Source: Leptospira biflexa
GTDB lineage: Bacteria > Spirochaetota > Leptospiria > Turneriellales > DYLW01
Direction of reading: 5' to 3'
Length of the DNA: 54,592 bases
Assembly: GCA_020721865.1 (NCBI GenBank)
Contig: DYLW01000012.1
Location: 9,458 to 64,049, forward strand
Positions 45,590 through 54,579 of the stretch are shown one piece after another; the first letter of the stretch is position 1, and every line of letters begins with the position of its first letter. Made by a program: the position numbers and the translations under genes. The notes under the pieces were generated by a model, which saw only the letters and a list, made by a program, of their open reading frames with translations, searched no databases and was not told the DNA's origin.

Positions 45590-46782
45590 GCCGTCCTCTG
45601 GAACATGCCACCCTGCTGAACCTGATTGAGCTGGCCAATACCGGCATCATCATCATGGATTCAGAATGGAATGTGCTTTTTGTTAATGCACATTTACTGA
45701 AACAATTTCATCTGGACTTTGCCGAGGTTCATTATAAGAAATGGGAAGACTGGCATCTGCTGGATAAACGCCTGCACAAAGGAAATGTGCTGCACCGCTA
45801 TCTGCATGTATTCTGGCAGAAGGACTTTGAATCCCGTATTGTTTATCTGAAGATGGGGGACAAGCACTCCACATACATGGTGAGCCTGAAAAACGCAGAA
45901 GAAAACGAAAATCGTTTTAAGGTAATCTCTGTTCTGGATATTTCCGTGACATCCCGGATGGAACAAAAATCCGCACGGGGATATGGAAGCATGAGTGCAT
46001 TTGACACGGAAATGCAGCTTGCGAAAAATATACAGAATAATATCAACCGGAATATAATCAAGAAAATTGAAACTCGTTTTTTTGTCTTTGATTTCACGGC
46101 AGCCTTTTGGCCCAGCTCAGTGCTGTCCGGGGACATCATGAACATCAACCAGATTAATCGCCGGTATTTTTCCGTTTTTCTGGGTGATGGCCGGGGACAT
46201 GGAATTCCTGCTGCCCTCTATTCCGGGATGATCTATACCTATATAACATCCATCGTCAACAATGTGAACCAGGAGATTGTCTCCACATCGGAATTGATAA
46301 ATAATATTAATACCATCGCATATAAGGATTTCGCAAAAGGAAATGAGTACTATTTTTTTTCCGGTGTGCTGAACCTGATTGATGGAAATTCAAAAAAGAT
46401 GGTGGTAACCAACGCCGGCCACCCATTCCCGGTTGTCATTCATAATGGCTCCGTCACAACAATAGAAAATCACGGTCCGCTGATTGGGATCTCTGAAAAA
46501 GCAAAATACCGGGAAATGCAAATGGAACTGTCCGGCGGGGAAATTTTTATTTTCTTCACGGATGGTTTATTTGACATAAAAAAAACGGATGGAGAATATC
46601 TGAAGGAAGAAGAAATATATCTTTTCTTTGAGGAGTACTTTATAAGGGACAAAAAGCCAGCGTCCCATCTTCCGGGGGAACTCAAGGATTACATAAAACA
46701 TGCAACCGGAAGCAGGGTTTTCTCTGACGACATTTCCCTGCTGGTAATGGAAGTTACAGCGAAAGGAGATTCCTGGGCTTAG
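45586..46782 (+). CDS. PAS-domain PP2C/SpoIIE-type serine phosphatase
   Basis: The 398 residues begin with a PAS-like domain (about 8-125: LIELANTGIIIMDSEWNVLFVN). A SpoIIE-type phosphatase follows (about 170-390): SGDIMNINQ, VFLGDGRGHGIPAALYSG, VTNAGHPFPVVI, FFTDGLFDIKK and FSDDISLLVMEV. The metal-binding Asp residues (in SGD, LGDGRGHG and SDD) are kept, so it should be active. Such RsbU-like enzymes usually dephosphorylate an anti-sigma-factor antagonist; none is encoded nearby. It overlaps trpD by four bases. No transmembrane segment. Confidence 0.9.
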   Translation: MSRPLEHATLLNLIELANTGIIIMDSEWNVLFVNAHLLKQFHLDFAEVHYKKWEDWHLLDKRLHKGNVLHRYLHVFWQKDFESRIVYLKMGDKHSTYMVSLKNAEENENRFKVISVLDISVTSRMEQKSARGYGSMSAFDTEMQLAKNIQNNINRNIIKKIETRFFVFDFTAAFWPSSVLSGDIMNINQINRRYFSVFLGDGRGHGIPAALYSGMIYTYITSIVNNVNQEIVSTSELINNINTIAYKDFAKGNEYYFFSGVLNLIDGNSKKMVVTNAGHPFPVVIHNGSVTTIENHGPLIGISEKAKYREMQMELSGGEIFIFFTDGLFDIKKTDGEYLKEEEIYLFFEEYFIRDKKPASHLPGELKDYIKHATGSRVFSDDISLLVMEVTAKGDSWA

Positions 46783-47120
46783 AAAACCCCCAGCATCATC
46801 TGGGCTTCTTCGCTGGCACGCTCTCTGGGATCCCAGGGAGGATCAAAAACCAGCTCCACATCTGCGTCCACCACTCCGTCAATGCCCATTATTCGGTTAT
46901 GTACCGCTGCCTGGATGGACGGGCCAATGGGACATGCCATGGAAGTCAATGTCATTTTCACGGCCACTGCGTATCCTTTCAGGGGGGATTCCACCATCTC
47001 CAGTTTCACATCATAAATAAGTCCCAGATCCACAATACTGATCATCAACTCTGGATCCACAATATCAGCAAGCCGGGCATAAACCAGCTCTTCGGTAACG
47101 TTGGGAATTTCACTGCTCAT
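46779..47120 (-). CDS. MIP18 / SufT-family iron-sulfur carrier (DUF59)
   Basis: The start at 47120 (MSSEIPNVT) gives 113 residues; the longer frame reads upstream into the next gene's antisense. It matches DUF59: VYARLADIVDPELMISIVDLGLIYDVKLE, MTLTSMACPIGPSIQ and VDADVELVFDPPWDP. The TSxxCP-type motif (TSMACPIG) carries the conserved cysteine. These proteins mature Fe-S enzymes. Its stop overlaps the convergent PP2C gene by four bases. No suf genes appear in the window. Confidence 0.9.
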   Translation of the reverse strand: MSSEIPNVTEELVYARLADIVDPELMISIVDLGLIYDVKLEMVESPLKGYAVAVKMTLTSMACPIGPSIQAAVHNRIMGIDGVVDADVELVFDPPWDPRERASEEAQMMLGVF

Positions 47121-47201
47121 GCTATCAATATAGAAAGAAAACTTTTTTTTGTCCAAAATAAAAAAAGGTTGAAAGGATAGATCAGGTCGATTTTCTGCAT
47201 T

Positions 47202-47660
47202 ATGAAGCTTTATCTCCTTGAGTGGGAGCAGACCGTACCCGTCTCTGTTTCGCAGGCATGGGATTTTTTTGTGAATCCTTATAACCTTGCTGTGATTACT
47301 CCGGATTATATGGGATTCTATATACAGGATAAATCCATCGGTCAGAAAATATATCCCGGAATGATCATTGAATACCGGGTTTCTCCCATCGCGAAAATTC
47401 CCATGAAATGGGTCACTGAGATTACCCATGTGCAGGAGGGGAACTTTTTCGTGGATGAGCAGAGAATGGGGCCGTATCTTTTCTGGCACCATAAGCATTT
47501 TTTTGAAAAGCAGGGAAAAAATACCCTCATCCGGGATAAAGTGCACTATGCCCTTCCCTTGGATCCATTTTCCCGCCCCATTCATTTTCTCATTGTCAGA
47601 AAAAAACTGGAGTCCATTTTCGCATACCGGAAAGAAAAGGTGGACAGTCTTTTCCAGTGA
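47202..47660 (+). CDS. SRPBCC-fold (START-like) ligand-binding protein
   Basis: A 152-residue single-domain protein with the SRPBCC pattern: LEWEQTVPVSVSQAWDFFVNPYNLAVITP at the start, MIIEYRVSPIAKIPMKWVTEITHVQEGNFFVDEQRMGPY in the middle and a C-terminal helix (FLIVRKKLESIFAYRKEKV); shown as landmarks. The family binds hydrophobic ligands in the cytoplasm. It has no signal peptide. The decayed ywaF-like gene starts four bases before its stop (ATGA), so the two were probably a pair. Confidence 0.85.
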   Translation: MKLYLLEWEQTVPVSVSQAWDFFVNPYNLAVITPDYMGFYIQDKSIGQKIYPGMIIEYRVSPIAKIPMKWVTEITHVQEGNFFVDEQRMGPYLFWHHKHFFEKQGKNTLIRDKVHYALPLDPFSRPIHFLIVRKKLESIFAYRKEKVDSLFQ

Positions 47661-48200
47661 AACTCTTTGGTCTTTCCCATTTTGCGGTGATGGCAGTGAC
47701 CCTGCTTTTGCCTTTTATCTTTTTATGGTATTCCCGCTTTTTCCCAAAAAACCGCATTCCGGAATATTTTCTGGCAGTGGCCATCATCGGCGGGGAAATT
47801 GCGTATATCTCCCTGAAGATATTCCATGGATTGTTTGATGTTCGCTACCATCTTCCCCTCCGCTTTGTGATCTGGCTGCAGCCTCCGTGGTTCTGGCCAT
47901 ATTTTCTCATAGAAAAATATTCTTTGAGCTGGCGTTTTTCTGGGGACTCACGGGAACATTGCAGGCCATCCTCACTCCGGATTTACAGCATGATTTTCCG
48001 CATCCGGATTTTTTGCTGGAGGCAAACTATGGATACCGGCACACAAACCTTTCCGGGGGACATTGATGGATTACCTGGGCAGATGGCCGTGGTATATCCT
48101 GTCCTTTGAACTGGTGGCAATCCTGCCGGGGGCTGGAATATACGTATTTCCGGTTTCGCGGAATTTCGCTTGGTCCGATGGATTAAGTTTATGTAAATAA
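47657..48200 (+). pseudogene. Decayed YwaF/TIGR02206-type membrane protein gene
   Basis: The ATG overlaps the SRPBCC stop. The first frame reads a good family start (LFGLSHFAVMAVTLLLPF, HGLFDVRYHLPL). Near 47861 one base is missing, and the next frame continues CDLAAASVVLAIFSHRK, FFWGLTGTLQAILTPDL, FPHPDF. It then runs straight into ANYGY, so about 50 residues usual in the family are absent. Near 48037 a second base loss moves to the third frame (HKPFRGTLMDYLGRWPWYIL, SFELVAIL), ending at 48200. Two frameshifts plus an internal deletion indicate a real pseudogene. Confidence 0.72.
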
Positions 48201-48262
48201 TTTTCCTGAACAGTATGGAAAGCAATCCTAAGATGGGAGGAAAATTGCGTTATCCGCCCTCA

Positions 48263-49261
48263 TTATGGCTCATTCAGATACACCGGAAATGTTATGGTAA
48301 AAGCATATTTGTCAAGATTAATTTCGTGTGTTTCCTGCTCCGGATTCTCCTGGAAATGGTATTTACTGACAAACACCAGCATGGCTGCGAAAATTTTCGT
48401 CACCATTTCAAATATATCTCCCGGTGGCATACTCCGGGTATTTCCGGAATAAATTTCCAGACTTGGAAAAAACTTGGGAGAGTGGACCGGCCAATGATTC
48501 ACCATTGCGGCTTTCCGGAGATTCTTATCCACAAAATGTGATTCGTCCAGATTTAATGCAATAATTGGGGTTTTCAACTTAATACCGCCCCGTTGTTTTG
48601 ACGGAGATGCTTTTTTTGCAAAATTATGAAATTCCTCATAGGAAGACCGGGATTGGAAAAGCAGAATTCCGTAACTTTCCCCGGCATTTCCCAAGACGGA
48701 AGCATACCATTTCTTCATTTTCAGCTTCTCAGAACTGATTTCAAACAGTTCATAATCATAAATCCCCACCCAAGGTGCTACCTCCACCCACTTCTTGGTT
48801 ATTCTAAAAAACATTTCCATCAAATCTGCAGGATACTCGTCATAATCCCATTTGTCCTCCTTTTTCATTCGTTGCATAAACTCCACAAAAGTATCGATGA
48901 CTTCATCCAGTTCGGGGGCATTTCCTGTGGTAACTTCTATCTGTTCCAAGATGATTTTAACTTTTTTGTGCTTTGTTCTATTGTCAAATAATATAGTTTT
49001 GGGACGGCGGGGTGCACCAAGCTGGGGTTTCTTGCATATAGATTCAACTTCCTGAGAAAGAGAATCCAAATCAGTCTCTTTGACAGCCACTGACCCCACA
49101 AGAAATTCACCTTCCAGTACGGAACATAAATAGATCTTGCCTTCCAATGGATTAGTGGGTATTTTGATTTCCGACAAACCCACTATCCAGTGAGCATTTA
49201 CCTGCGGCGGTTTTTTTCCACGATTACTCTTTCGCACAGAAGAGACTGACAATCTTCCCAT
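48263..49261 (-). CDS. Conserved-looking protein of unknown function (possibly DUF6930-like)
   Basis: About 332 residues from the ATG at 49261; a TTG three codons earlier is also possible, and no clear Shine-Dalgarno marks either. No signal peptide. Two similar alpha/beta modules may be present: about 22-115 (HWIVGLSEIKIPTNPLEGKI then FDNRTKHKKVKIILEQIE) and about 150-335 (WVGIYDYELFEISSEKLKMKKW, SYGILLFQSRSSYEEF, TIYSGNTRSMPPG). This is the layout of DUF6930/DUF7309 proteins as I recall them. Function unknown. It faces the decayed ywaF gene. Confidence 0.65.
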   Translation of the reverse strand: MGRLSVSSVRKSNRGKKPPQVNAHWIVGLSEIKIPTNPLEGKIYLCSVLEGEFLVGSVAVKETDLDSLSQEVESICKKPQLGAPRRPKTILFDNRTKHKKVKIILEQIEVTTGNAPELDEVIDTFVEFMQRMKKEDKWDYDEYPADLMEMFFRITKKWVEVAPWVGIYDYELFEISSEKLKMKKWYASVLGNAGESYGILLFQSRSSYEEFHNFAKKASPSKQRGGIKLKTPIIALNLDESHFVDKNLRKAAMVNHWPVHSPKFFPSLEIYSGNTRSMPPGDIFEMVTKIFAAMLVFVSKYHFQENPEQETHEINLDKYAFTITFPVYLNEP

Positions 49262-49337
49262 CGGTGTCAACTCAAAATTGACATTCCCGCAATAAAAAAA
49301 TTATTCTATAAGCAGAGAAATGGATTATCCCCAATAA

Positions 49338-50264
49338 TTATTTTAGAAAATCCAGAACATCTTTTACGGATTGTTCCGGGATTTCCTCCATGGGAACGTG
49401 ACCGGCATCCGGATAGATAATGAGACGGGATTTTTTCAACGCTCTTTGGAACTTATACGCATGCTCCACCGGAATCCATCGATCCTGGCGTCCCCACAGA
49501 ATCAGGGTTTCTGAATTGATCCCAGAATAGGAAGATGGGTCATATCTCCGCAAATGGGACATCCGGTCAATGAGGGCAGACCGGTTTCCTGGACGCAGAG
49601 ATAAATCATAATAACGGTCGATGAGGTCCTCGCTGATTTTATGATCCTGGTGGTATACCTGATGCAGGCTTCTGGTTATGAGATGGCGGGAAGAGAAATG
49701 CGGATAAATATATTTTACAAGCGGATTTTTTGCCAGGTGCAAAGTGAAAACTTTTGTCTCTATGGGAAATCCGATAGAATCCACCAGAATCAGCTTATCC
49801 ACACTCTCCGGATAAAGAAGAGTATACTGCCAGGCAATCCCTCCTCCCAGAGAATTTCCCGCTATGTGAATTTTTTTTAATCCCAGCTTCTGCACAAAAT
49901 GCCGGAGGAATTCCGTGTCCTTTTGCAGGGAATAATCCCGTGTGGGATTCGGGCCGGTCAACCCAAAACCTGGCATGTCCAGCCGGATAACCCGGAAATG
50001 ATTTTTCAGCTCTTTTGTCCAGCCATCCCAAGTGTGCAGAGAGGCGGCCATTCCATGGATGAGCAGAAGATCCTTTCCCCTCCCTTCCATACGGTAGTGG
50101 ACATCCATGCCGTCTATGCGGATAAATCGGGATGGATATTTTGCATACTTTGCCTTGAGCTCCTCTATGGGTTTATCTTTCTGGTAGAATGATACCGTGG
50201 CCAATGTAATTGCCAAAAATAAGATGGCAAATAAATAGAATAAAATTTTCCTCATTATCTTCAT
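49338..50264 (-). CDS. Membrane-anchored alpha/beta hydrolase
   Basis: The ATG at 50264 has AGGAA seven bases upstream; the frame can be extended to a TTG earlier. It has 308 residues with one N-terminal membrane segment (KILFYLFAILFLAITLATV) and then an alpha/beta-hydrolase core: LLLIHGMAASLHTWDGW, RLDMPGFGLTGP, the nucleophile GNSLGGG, WGRQDRWIPVEHA with the acidic residue, and DAGHVPMEEIP with the catalytic His. The substrate is unknown. It lies 36 bases after the TlpA-like gene on the same strand. Confidence 0.87.
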   Translation of the reverse strand: MKIMRKILFYLFAILFLAITLATVSFYQKDKPIEELKAKYAKYPSRFIRIDGMDVHYRMEGRGKDLLLIHGMAASLHTWDGWTKELKNHFRVIRLDMPGFGLTGPNPTRDYSLQKDTEFLRHFVQKLGLKKIHIAGNSLGGGIAWQYTLLYPESVDKLILVDSIGFPIETKVFTLHLAKNPLVKYIYPHFSSRHLITRSLHQVYHQDHKISEDLIDRYYDLSLRPGNRSALIDRMSHLRRYDPSSYSGINSETLILWGRQDRWIPVEHAYKFQRALKKSRLIIYPDAGHVPMEEIPEQSVKDVLDFLK

Positions 50265-50300
50265 GGGTTCCTGTTCCTGCCCCAGTGCAAACGTCAAGAA

Positions 50301-50867
50301 TTATCTGGCCATCCACAAACGGAAGCGAATTCCCCATTCCGTGGAAAATCCTGCCATTTTGGAGGATACCGTCAAATCTGAATTTAAAATGTATATGGAC
50401 GGGAAGGCAGCAATTCGGTAATCCGCCATCATGGAATCATTTCCCAGAAAAACCGGAAGCCGGAGTTCCTTCTTTTTCCAGATGTCCCGAATTTGGTCTG
50501 GATGGTCATAGGACAGAGCAACCGCCATCACCCGTGCGTCCGGATTGCTACGGTAAAGGGAATCCATAAAAGGGAGATTCGCTTTGCATACAGAACACCA
50601 GGGTGCGAAAAAAAATAGTATTGTTTTTTTCCCTTTCAGATCTTCCAGCTTCAGAACCCTCTCCCCAGGAGCCTTGTCATTGGAAGATACGGGATTAATG
50701 GCCAATATCTCAAAATCCGGCGGCCTCAACGAATTGGAGATATGATTCCGGGTTTGCCACAAATTGGCCCCCCATACCACAATCAGGAGAATCAGAATCT
50801 GCACTGCCCATTCCAGAATTTTCCGGGACAATGTCTTTGTTTCCGCCGGCTTCACTGGTTTGGTCAT
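50301..50867 (-). CDS. TlpA/ResA-type membrane thioredoxin
   Basis: A 188-residue protein with one N-terminal membrane segment (about 19-36) and a thioredoxin fold outside. The active-site C-x-x-C is WCSVC (Cys91 and Cys94), following KKTILFFFAPW. A cis-proline loop is AAFPSIYIL and an insert typical of TlpA is ALSYDHPDQIRDIW. It likely reduces periplasmic disulfides or supports cytochrome maturation. The cytosolic end begins three bases after pheT. Confidence 0.9.
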   Translation of the reverse strand: MTKPVKPAETKTLSRKILEWAVQILILLIVVWGANLWQTRNHISNSLRPPDFEILAINPVSSNDKAPGERVLKLEDLKGKKTILFFFAPWCSVCKANLPFMDSLYRSNPDARVMAVALSYDHPDQIRDIWKKKELRLPVFLGNDSMMADYRIAAFPSIYILNSDLTVSSKMAGFSTEWGIRFRLWMAR

Positions 50868-50870
50868 ATC

Positions 50871-53330
50871 TTACCGTAAAGGAAAGCCAAAGTGATCCAG
50901 CTTGCGGATCATGGATTCCATGTGTTTTTTTATCTCTTCTCCGTCGATGGTTTTCTCCGTATTCCGCAATACCAGGGTGATGCTCACCGCTTTTTTCCCT
51001 TCCGGAATATTGCCTCCCGTAAAAGCCCCAAGATAAATGACATCCTGAATAAATGTCTTTCCCTGGACAACTCTCTGCGGCCTGCCTGTCACCTTTAATA
51101 ATTCGGAAAAATCCTGACTCTGGTCCATGAGAACCGTCAAGTCATATTCCGTGGATGGGAGCCGGAAGGGAGGAAGATAGCGGGACGCGAAGGGATCATA
51201 GACCATCACATCCTCCAGGAACATCTCCCAGTAAATCACGGGTTGGGAAATGCCCACATCGTCCAGAAGTCTGGGATGCAAGGCTCCCCATTTGATGATA
51301 TTTTTCCCGTTTCGGATATCCCCAATGCTTCCCGCCCGGCGTGGATGAAAAATGGATTCCTCCTGCCGGGAAAAAGACTGTGCATATCTGTCCAGGCCCA
51401 TGACGTGCAGAAGATCACTCAACTCCGAATGAACGGAATCCAGCTCTGCGTCCATTGCGTTTTTCATGGACTTGTCTGTCACCACTCCGGCAATAAACAC
51501 TTTCTCCGTGGGGAGACCGGCGGAATCCGCAGAAGGCAGGAAAATCCTTTCAATTTCATACAGCTTCAGCCGGTTATTCTTCTTAATATTGGCACGCAAA
51601 GTGGAAAGAAAGGCCGGCAAAGGAGAAATCCGCATATATTTCCAATCCTGCGTTACCGGATTTGCCAGCTCCACACCGGTGGAAGCATAGCGGGTATCCA
51701 TGGCAAGATCCTCTCCGGAGCAAAACGCATATTGATAAATTTCACTGTAACCATAACGGAGAGAAAGGAGGTTGCGGATTTCATGCTCCCGCTCGCGGCT
51801 CTTGTTGCGGTATGCAGGAACTTCACAGCGTACCATCACCGGAGCCGGCACAATACGGTTATATCCCAGAATTCTGCCCATTTCTTCCACCAGATCATCG
51901 GCAATCTGGATATCATAATAAGACCGATGGGAGGGAACCTTTATGGATAGATTGTCCCCTTCAATGGAGAGCACCTGCATCCCCAGACGGCGAAGGACAT
52001 TCATGATGGAATCGTTGGATAAATCGTCATTCTGAGAGGTCATCCCCAGCCTCTGCCGGATATATGCACAGGAAACGGAAATCTCATTCTCTCTGATTTC
52101 TTCCGTGAATACGCTTTTAATTTCTCCCAGAACCAACTCCGGACAGGTTTCCTTTAACAGATGAGCGAACCGGTGGATGGATGGGACAGTCATATTCGGG
52201 TCCTGCCCCTTTTCAAAACGCTGGCTGGCCTCCGAACGGATACCTACTTTGGATACAGCCCGGCGTATGTCTTCCCTGTGGAAATTTGCACATTCCAGAA
52301 ACACCTCCGCAGTGGCCTCCGTTACTTCCGTGTTTTCCCCTCCCATGACCCCGCCAATGGCTATGGGTTTTTCCTGGTCGCGGATCAGGGAAATTTTTGC
52401 CGGAAGTTTATGGACTTTGGAATCCAGAGTGGTAATGCTTTCCCCCTCTCTGGAGTATGAAATAACAATGGAATGCTTAATCTGGTTTCTGTCAAAAGCA
52501 TGGTTGGGCTGCCCCATCTCCAACATCACATAATTGGAAATATCCACCACGTTATTGATGGGACGCATACCTGTGGCAATGAGACGCTTCTGTATGCTGA
52601 TGGGAGAATAAGTGATTTTTATATTTTTTAAAATGGCTCCGGAATAGCCAATCGCCGCTCCATCTTTGATTTCAATGGGCACATCCTGCCTCAAATTCAG
52701 GTCGATGGGATATCTTGTCTCCAGAATATTATTTTTCAGTGGCCTCTCCAGAACGCCGGATAATTCCCGTGCAAACCCAAAGTGACTCCATAAGTCCGGA
52801 CGGTGGGTAATGGACTTATTGTCAATGTCCAGAATAAAGTCCCGGAGCCCCCAAGCCTCACTCATGGATTTTCCCACCGGGGCATCATCCGGCAGTGTCA
52901 TGATGGCTTTTGTCACTTCCAGATCGGCGGGACAAAAGATAAAATTATCCATTCCCAACTCATGGTTGGAACAAAGCATTCCATAACTATCTACTCCGCG
53001 TAGCTTTGCCTTTGCCATGGTCATTCCATCGGGCAGAGTTACCCCCACTCCCGCCAGCGGATATTTCTTTCCGGCCACCACGTTGGTTGCCCCAGTGACA
53101 ATCTGGACATTTTCTTTTCCGTTATTCACCGAACACACCACCAGTTTATCCGCGTCCGGATGCGGCTTCACATCGGTTACCTGGGTAATAATGATGTTTT
53201 CCAAATGCGGCAGAAATGGTGCCACCTTGTCCACTTCACAAATCTTCATGGTAATGGTATTCGCAAGGGTAACGTTATCCATGTCACCCAGATCAATAAA
53301 TTCCTCAAGCCAGTTTCGGGATAATTTCAT
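50871..53330 (-). CDS. pheT: Phenylalanyl-tRNA synthetase beta subunit
   Basis: The 819 residues have the usual order: N-terminal EMAP-like tRNA-binding domain (about 40-150, VTDVKPHPDADKLVVCSVN), B3/B4 editing domain (about 215-390), B5 domain, the degenerate catalytic-like core, and the C-terminal anticodon-binding FDX-ACB domain (about 725-819, PSTEYDLTVLMDQSQDF). It follows pheS by 14 bases and is followed by the thioredoxin gene after three bases. Confidence 0.97.
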   Translation of the reverse strand: MKLSRNWLEEFIDLGDMDNVTLANTITMKICEVDKVAPFLPHLENIIITQVTDVKPHPDADKLVVCSVNNGKENVQIVTGATNVVAGKKYPLAGVGVTLPDGMTMAKAKLRGVDSYGMLCSNHELGMDNFIFCPADLEVTKAIMTLPDDAPVGKSMSEAWGLRDFILDIDNKSITHRPDLWSHFGFARELSGVLERPLKNNILETRYPIDLNLRQDVPIEIKDGAAIGYSGAILKNIKITYSPISIQKRLIATGMRPINNVVDISNYVMLEMGQPNHAFDRNQIKHSIVISYSREGESITTLDSKVHKLPAKISLIRDQEKPIAIGGVMGGENTEVTEATAEVFLECANFHREDIRRAVSKVGIRSEASQRFEKGQDPNMTVPSIHRFAHLLKETCPELVLGEIKSVFTEEIRENEISVSCAYIRQRLGMTSQNDDLSNDSIMNVLRRLGMQVLSIEGDNLSIKVPSHRSYYDIQIADDLVEEMGRILGYNRIVPAPVMVRCEVPAYRNKSREREHEIRNLLSLRYGYSEIYQYAFCSGEDLAMDTRYASTGVELANPVTQDWKYMRISPLPAFLSTLRANIKKNNRLKLYEIERIFLPSADSAGLPTEKVFIAGVVTDKSMKNAMDAELDSVHSELSDLLHVMGLDRYAQSFSRQEESIFHPRRAGSIGDIRNGKNIIKWGALHPRLLDDVGISQPVIYWEMFLEDVMVYDPFASRYLPPFRLPSTEYDLTVLMDQSQDFSELLKVTGRPQRVVQGKTFIQDVIYLGAFTGGNIPEGKKAVSITLVLRNTEKTIDGEEIKKHMESMIRKLDHFGFPLR

Positions 53331-53344
53331 GTTTATTCCTTATA

Positions 53345-54388
53345 TTAAAATTGAAATAGAAAATCCGTGTTCAGATTCTGAAAATGCCGGATGTCCTCAA
53401 TTGCATAGTGCATCATTACCAGTCTGTTCAACCCCAGCCCGAACGCCGCACCCTGCCACAGGGAAGGATCCAGCCCCCCGGCTTTGAGAACATTTGGATG
53501 CACCAGTCCGCAGGGAAGAACTTCCACCCAACCGGAATTTTTACACACCGGACAACCCTTTCCACCACAAATGGAACACTGCATATCCAGCTCAAATCCG
53601 GGCTCCACAAAGGGGAAATATCCCGGACGCAGGCGAACCTCCACCTCTTTTTCAAATATCCCCGCCAGAAGCGTCTTCATTGTATGGATTAAATTGGCGG
53701 TGCTGATCTCCCGGTCAATGATCATCCCTTCCATCTGATAAAATGTATGCTCGTGGGAAGCGTCAATTTCCTCATAACGGAAAACCCGTCCCGGAGCCAC
53801 CACCCGCATGGGCGGACGGAACTTCTGCATGGACCGTACCTGCACCGCCGATGTGTGCGTCCGGAGAAGGTGACTGTCACTTGTGTAAAAAGTATCCTGC
53901 ATCTCTCTGGCAGGGTGGTCATCTGTGAAATTTAACGCCCCAAAATTAAAAAAATCGGTCTCCACCTGCGGGCCGTCCATGATGGAAAAACCCATCGAGG
54001 TAAAAATATTCTCCAGCTTCTGCTGCATGATGGATATGGGATGAATATGCCCCGCATCTGTATGCGGTAAATATTTCTGCGGAAACTTTCCAGGAATCAC
54101 CGTGGGATCATAGTGCTCCTTCCGGGCTATTTCATTGAAATAAGCCTCCTTGATCTCTCTCCGGCGGGTTTCCAGCAGATTTTCCAGTTCCTCCTTAAGC
54201 TCATTGGCCTCCTTTCCGGTCCGGGCTCTTTCCTCCGGAATCATATCTTTCAAGGCCTTCAACTGGTTGGTCAACTTCCCTCTTTTGCCAAAATATTCCA
54301 CCCGCAGATTTTCCAGCTCTTCTTCCGATTTGGTGACAGTCATCGAATTTATGGCTTCATCCCGCAGGCTTTTCAGATCAATACTCAT
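53345..54388 (-). CDS. pheS: Phenylalanyl-tRNA synthetase alpha subunit
   Basis: The start at 54388 (MSIDLKSLRDEA) gives 347 residues; an extra four-residue extension is possible. Class II motifs: the coiled-coil N-terminus (about 1-90), HPISIMQQKLENIFTSMGF (motif 1 region), TSAVQVRSMQ, PGRVFRYEEIDASHEHTFYQMEG (motif 2), and GAAFGLGLNRLVMMHY (motif 3). A zinc-like Cys cluster CSICGGKGCPVCKNSGW is in the common form. It is the first gene of the pheST pair. Confidence 0.97.
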   Translation of the reverse strand: MSIDLKSLRDEAINSMTVTKSEEELENLRVEYFGKRGKLTNQLKALKDMIPEERARTGKEANELKEELENLLETRRREIKEAYFNEIARKEHYDPTVIPGKFPQKYLPHTDAGHIHPISIMQQKLENIFTSMGFSIMDGPQVETDFFNFGALNFTDDHPAREMQDTFYTSDSHLLRTHTSAVQVRSMQKFRPPMRVVAPGRVFRYEEIDASHEHTFYQMEGMIIDREISTANLIHTMKTLLAGIFEKEVEVRLRPGYFPFVEPGFELDMQCSICGGKGCPVCKNSGWVEVLPCGLVHPNVLKAGGLDPSLWQGAAFGLGLNRLVMMHYAIEDIRHFQNLNTDFLFQF

Positions 54389-54543
54389 AAGACATTGCAC
54401 GTTAGGAATTCACGCCGTCAAACGTTCTTAGTAATGAGGATAGGCGGAACTAAGGGGGCACCCAAATAAGAACCCGCAGTAAGGGAGCATTCTTTTCCAC
54501 TACAACAGATAGCGATAATGCGTATGCGTATTCAAAAAGGGTC
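54389..54543. other. Intergenic stretch upstream of pheS
   Basis: No frame of note and no T-box leader features that I can identify. The stretch has several short purine-rich runs. The pheS promoter should be here on the minus strand but I could not place it with confidence. Confidence 0.35.
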
Positions 54544-54579
54544 TGGTGACAGACACTTATGGGAAAGTGACTGTCACCA
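54544..54579. repeat. REP-like hairpin
   Basis: Arms TGGTGACAGACACTT (54544-54558) and AAGTGACTGTCACCA (54565-54579) pair over 15 positions with one A-A mismatch, around a six-base loop. The flanking GGTCTGGTGACAGACAC resembles palindromes near RAYT/REP-associated transposase genes. Only one complete copy is in this window, so repetitiveness is inferred. Confidence 0.55.

Noticed and set aside
48199..48246. Nine-base inverted repeat AATTTTCCT / AGGAAAATT between convergent genes
   Set aside because: The 30-base loop and AT-rich arms make a terminator unconvincing.
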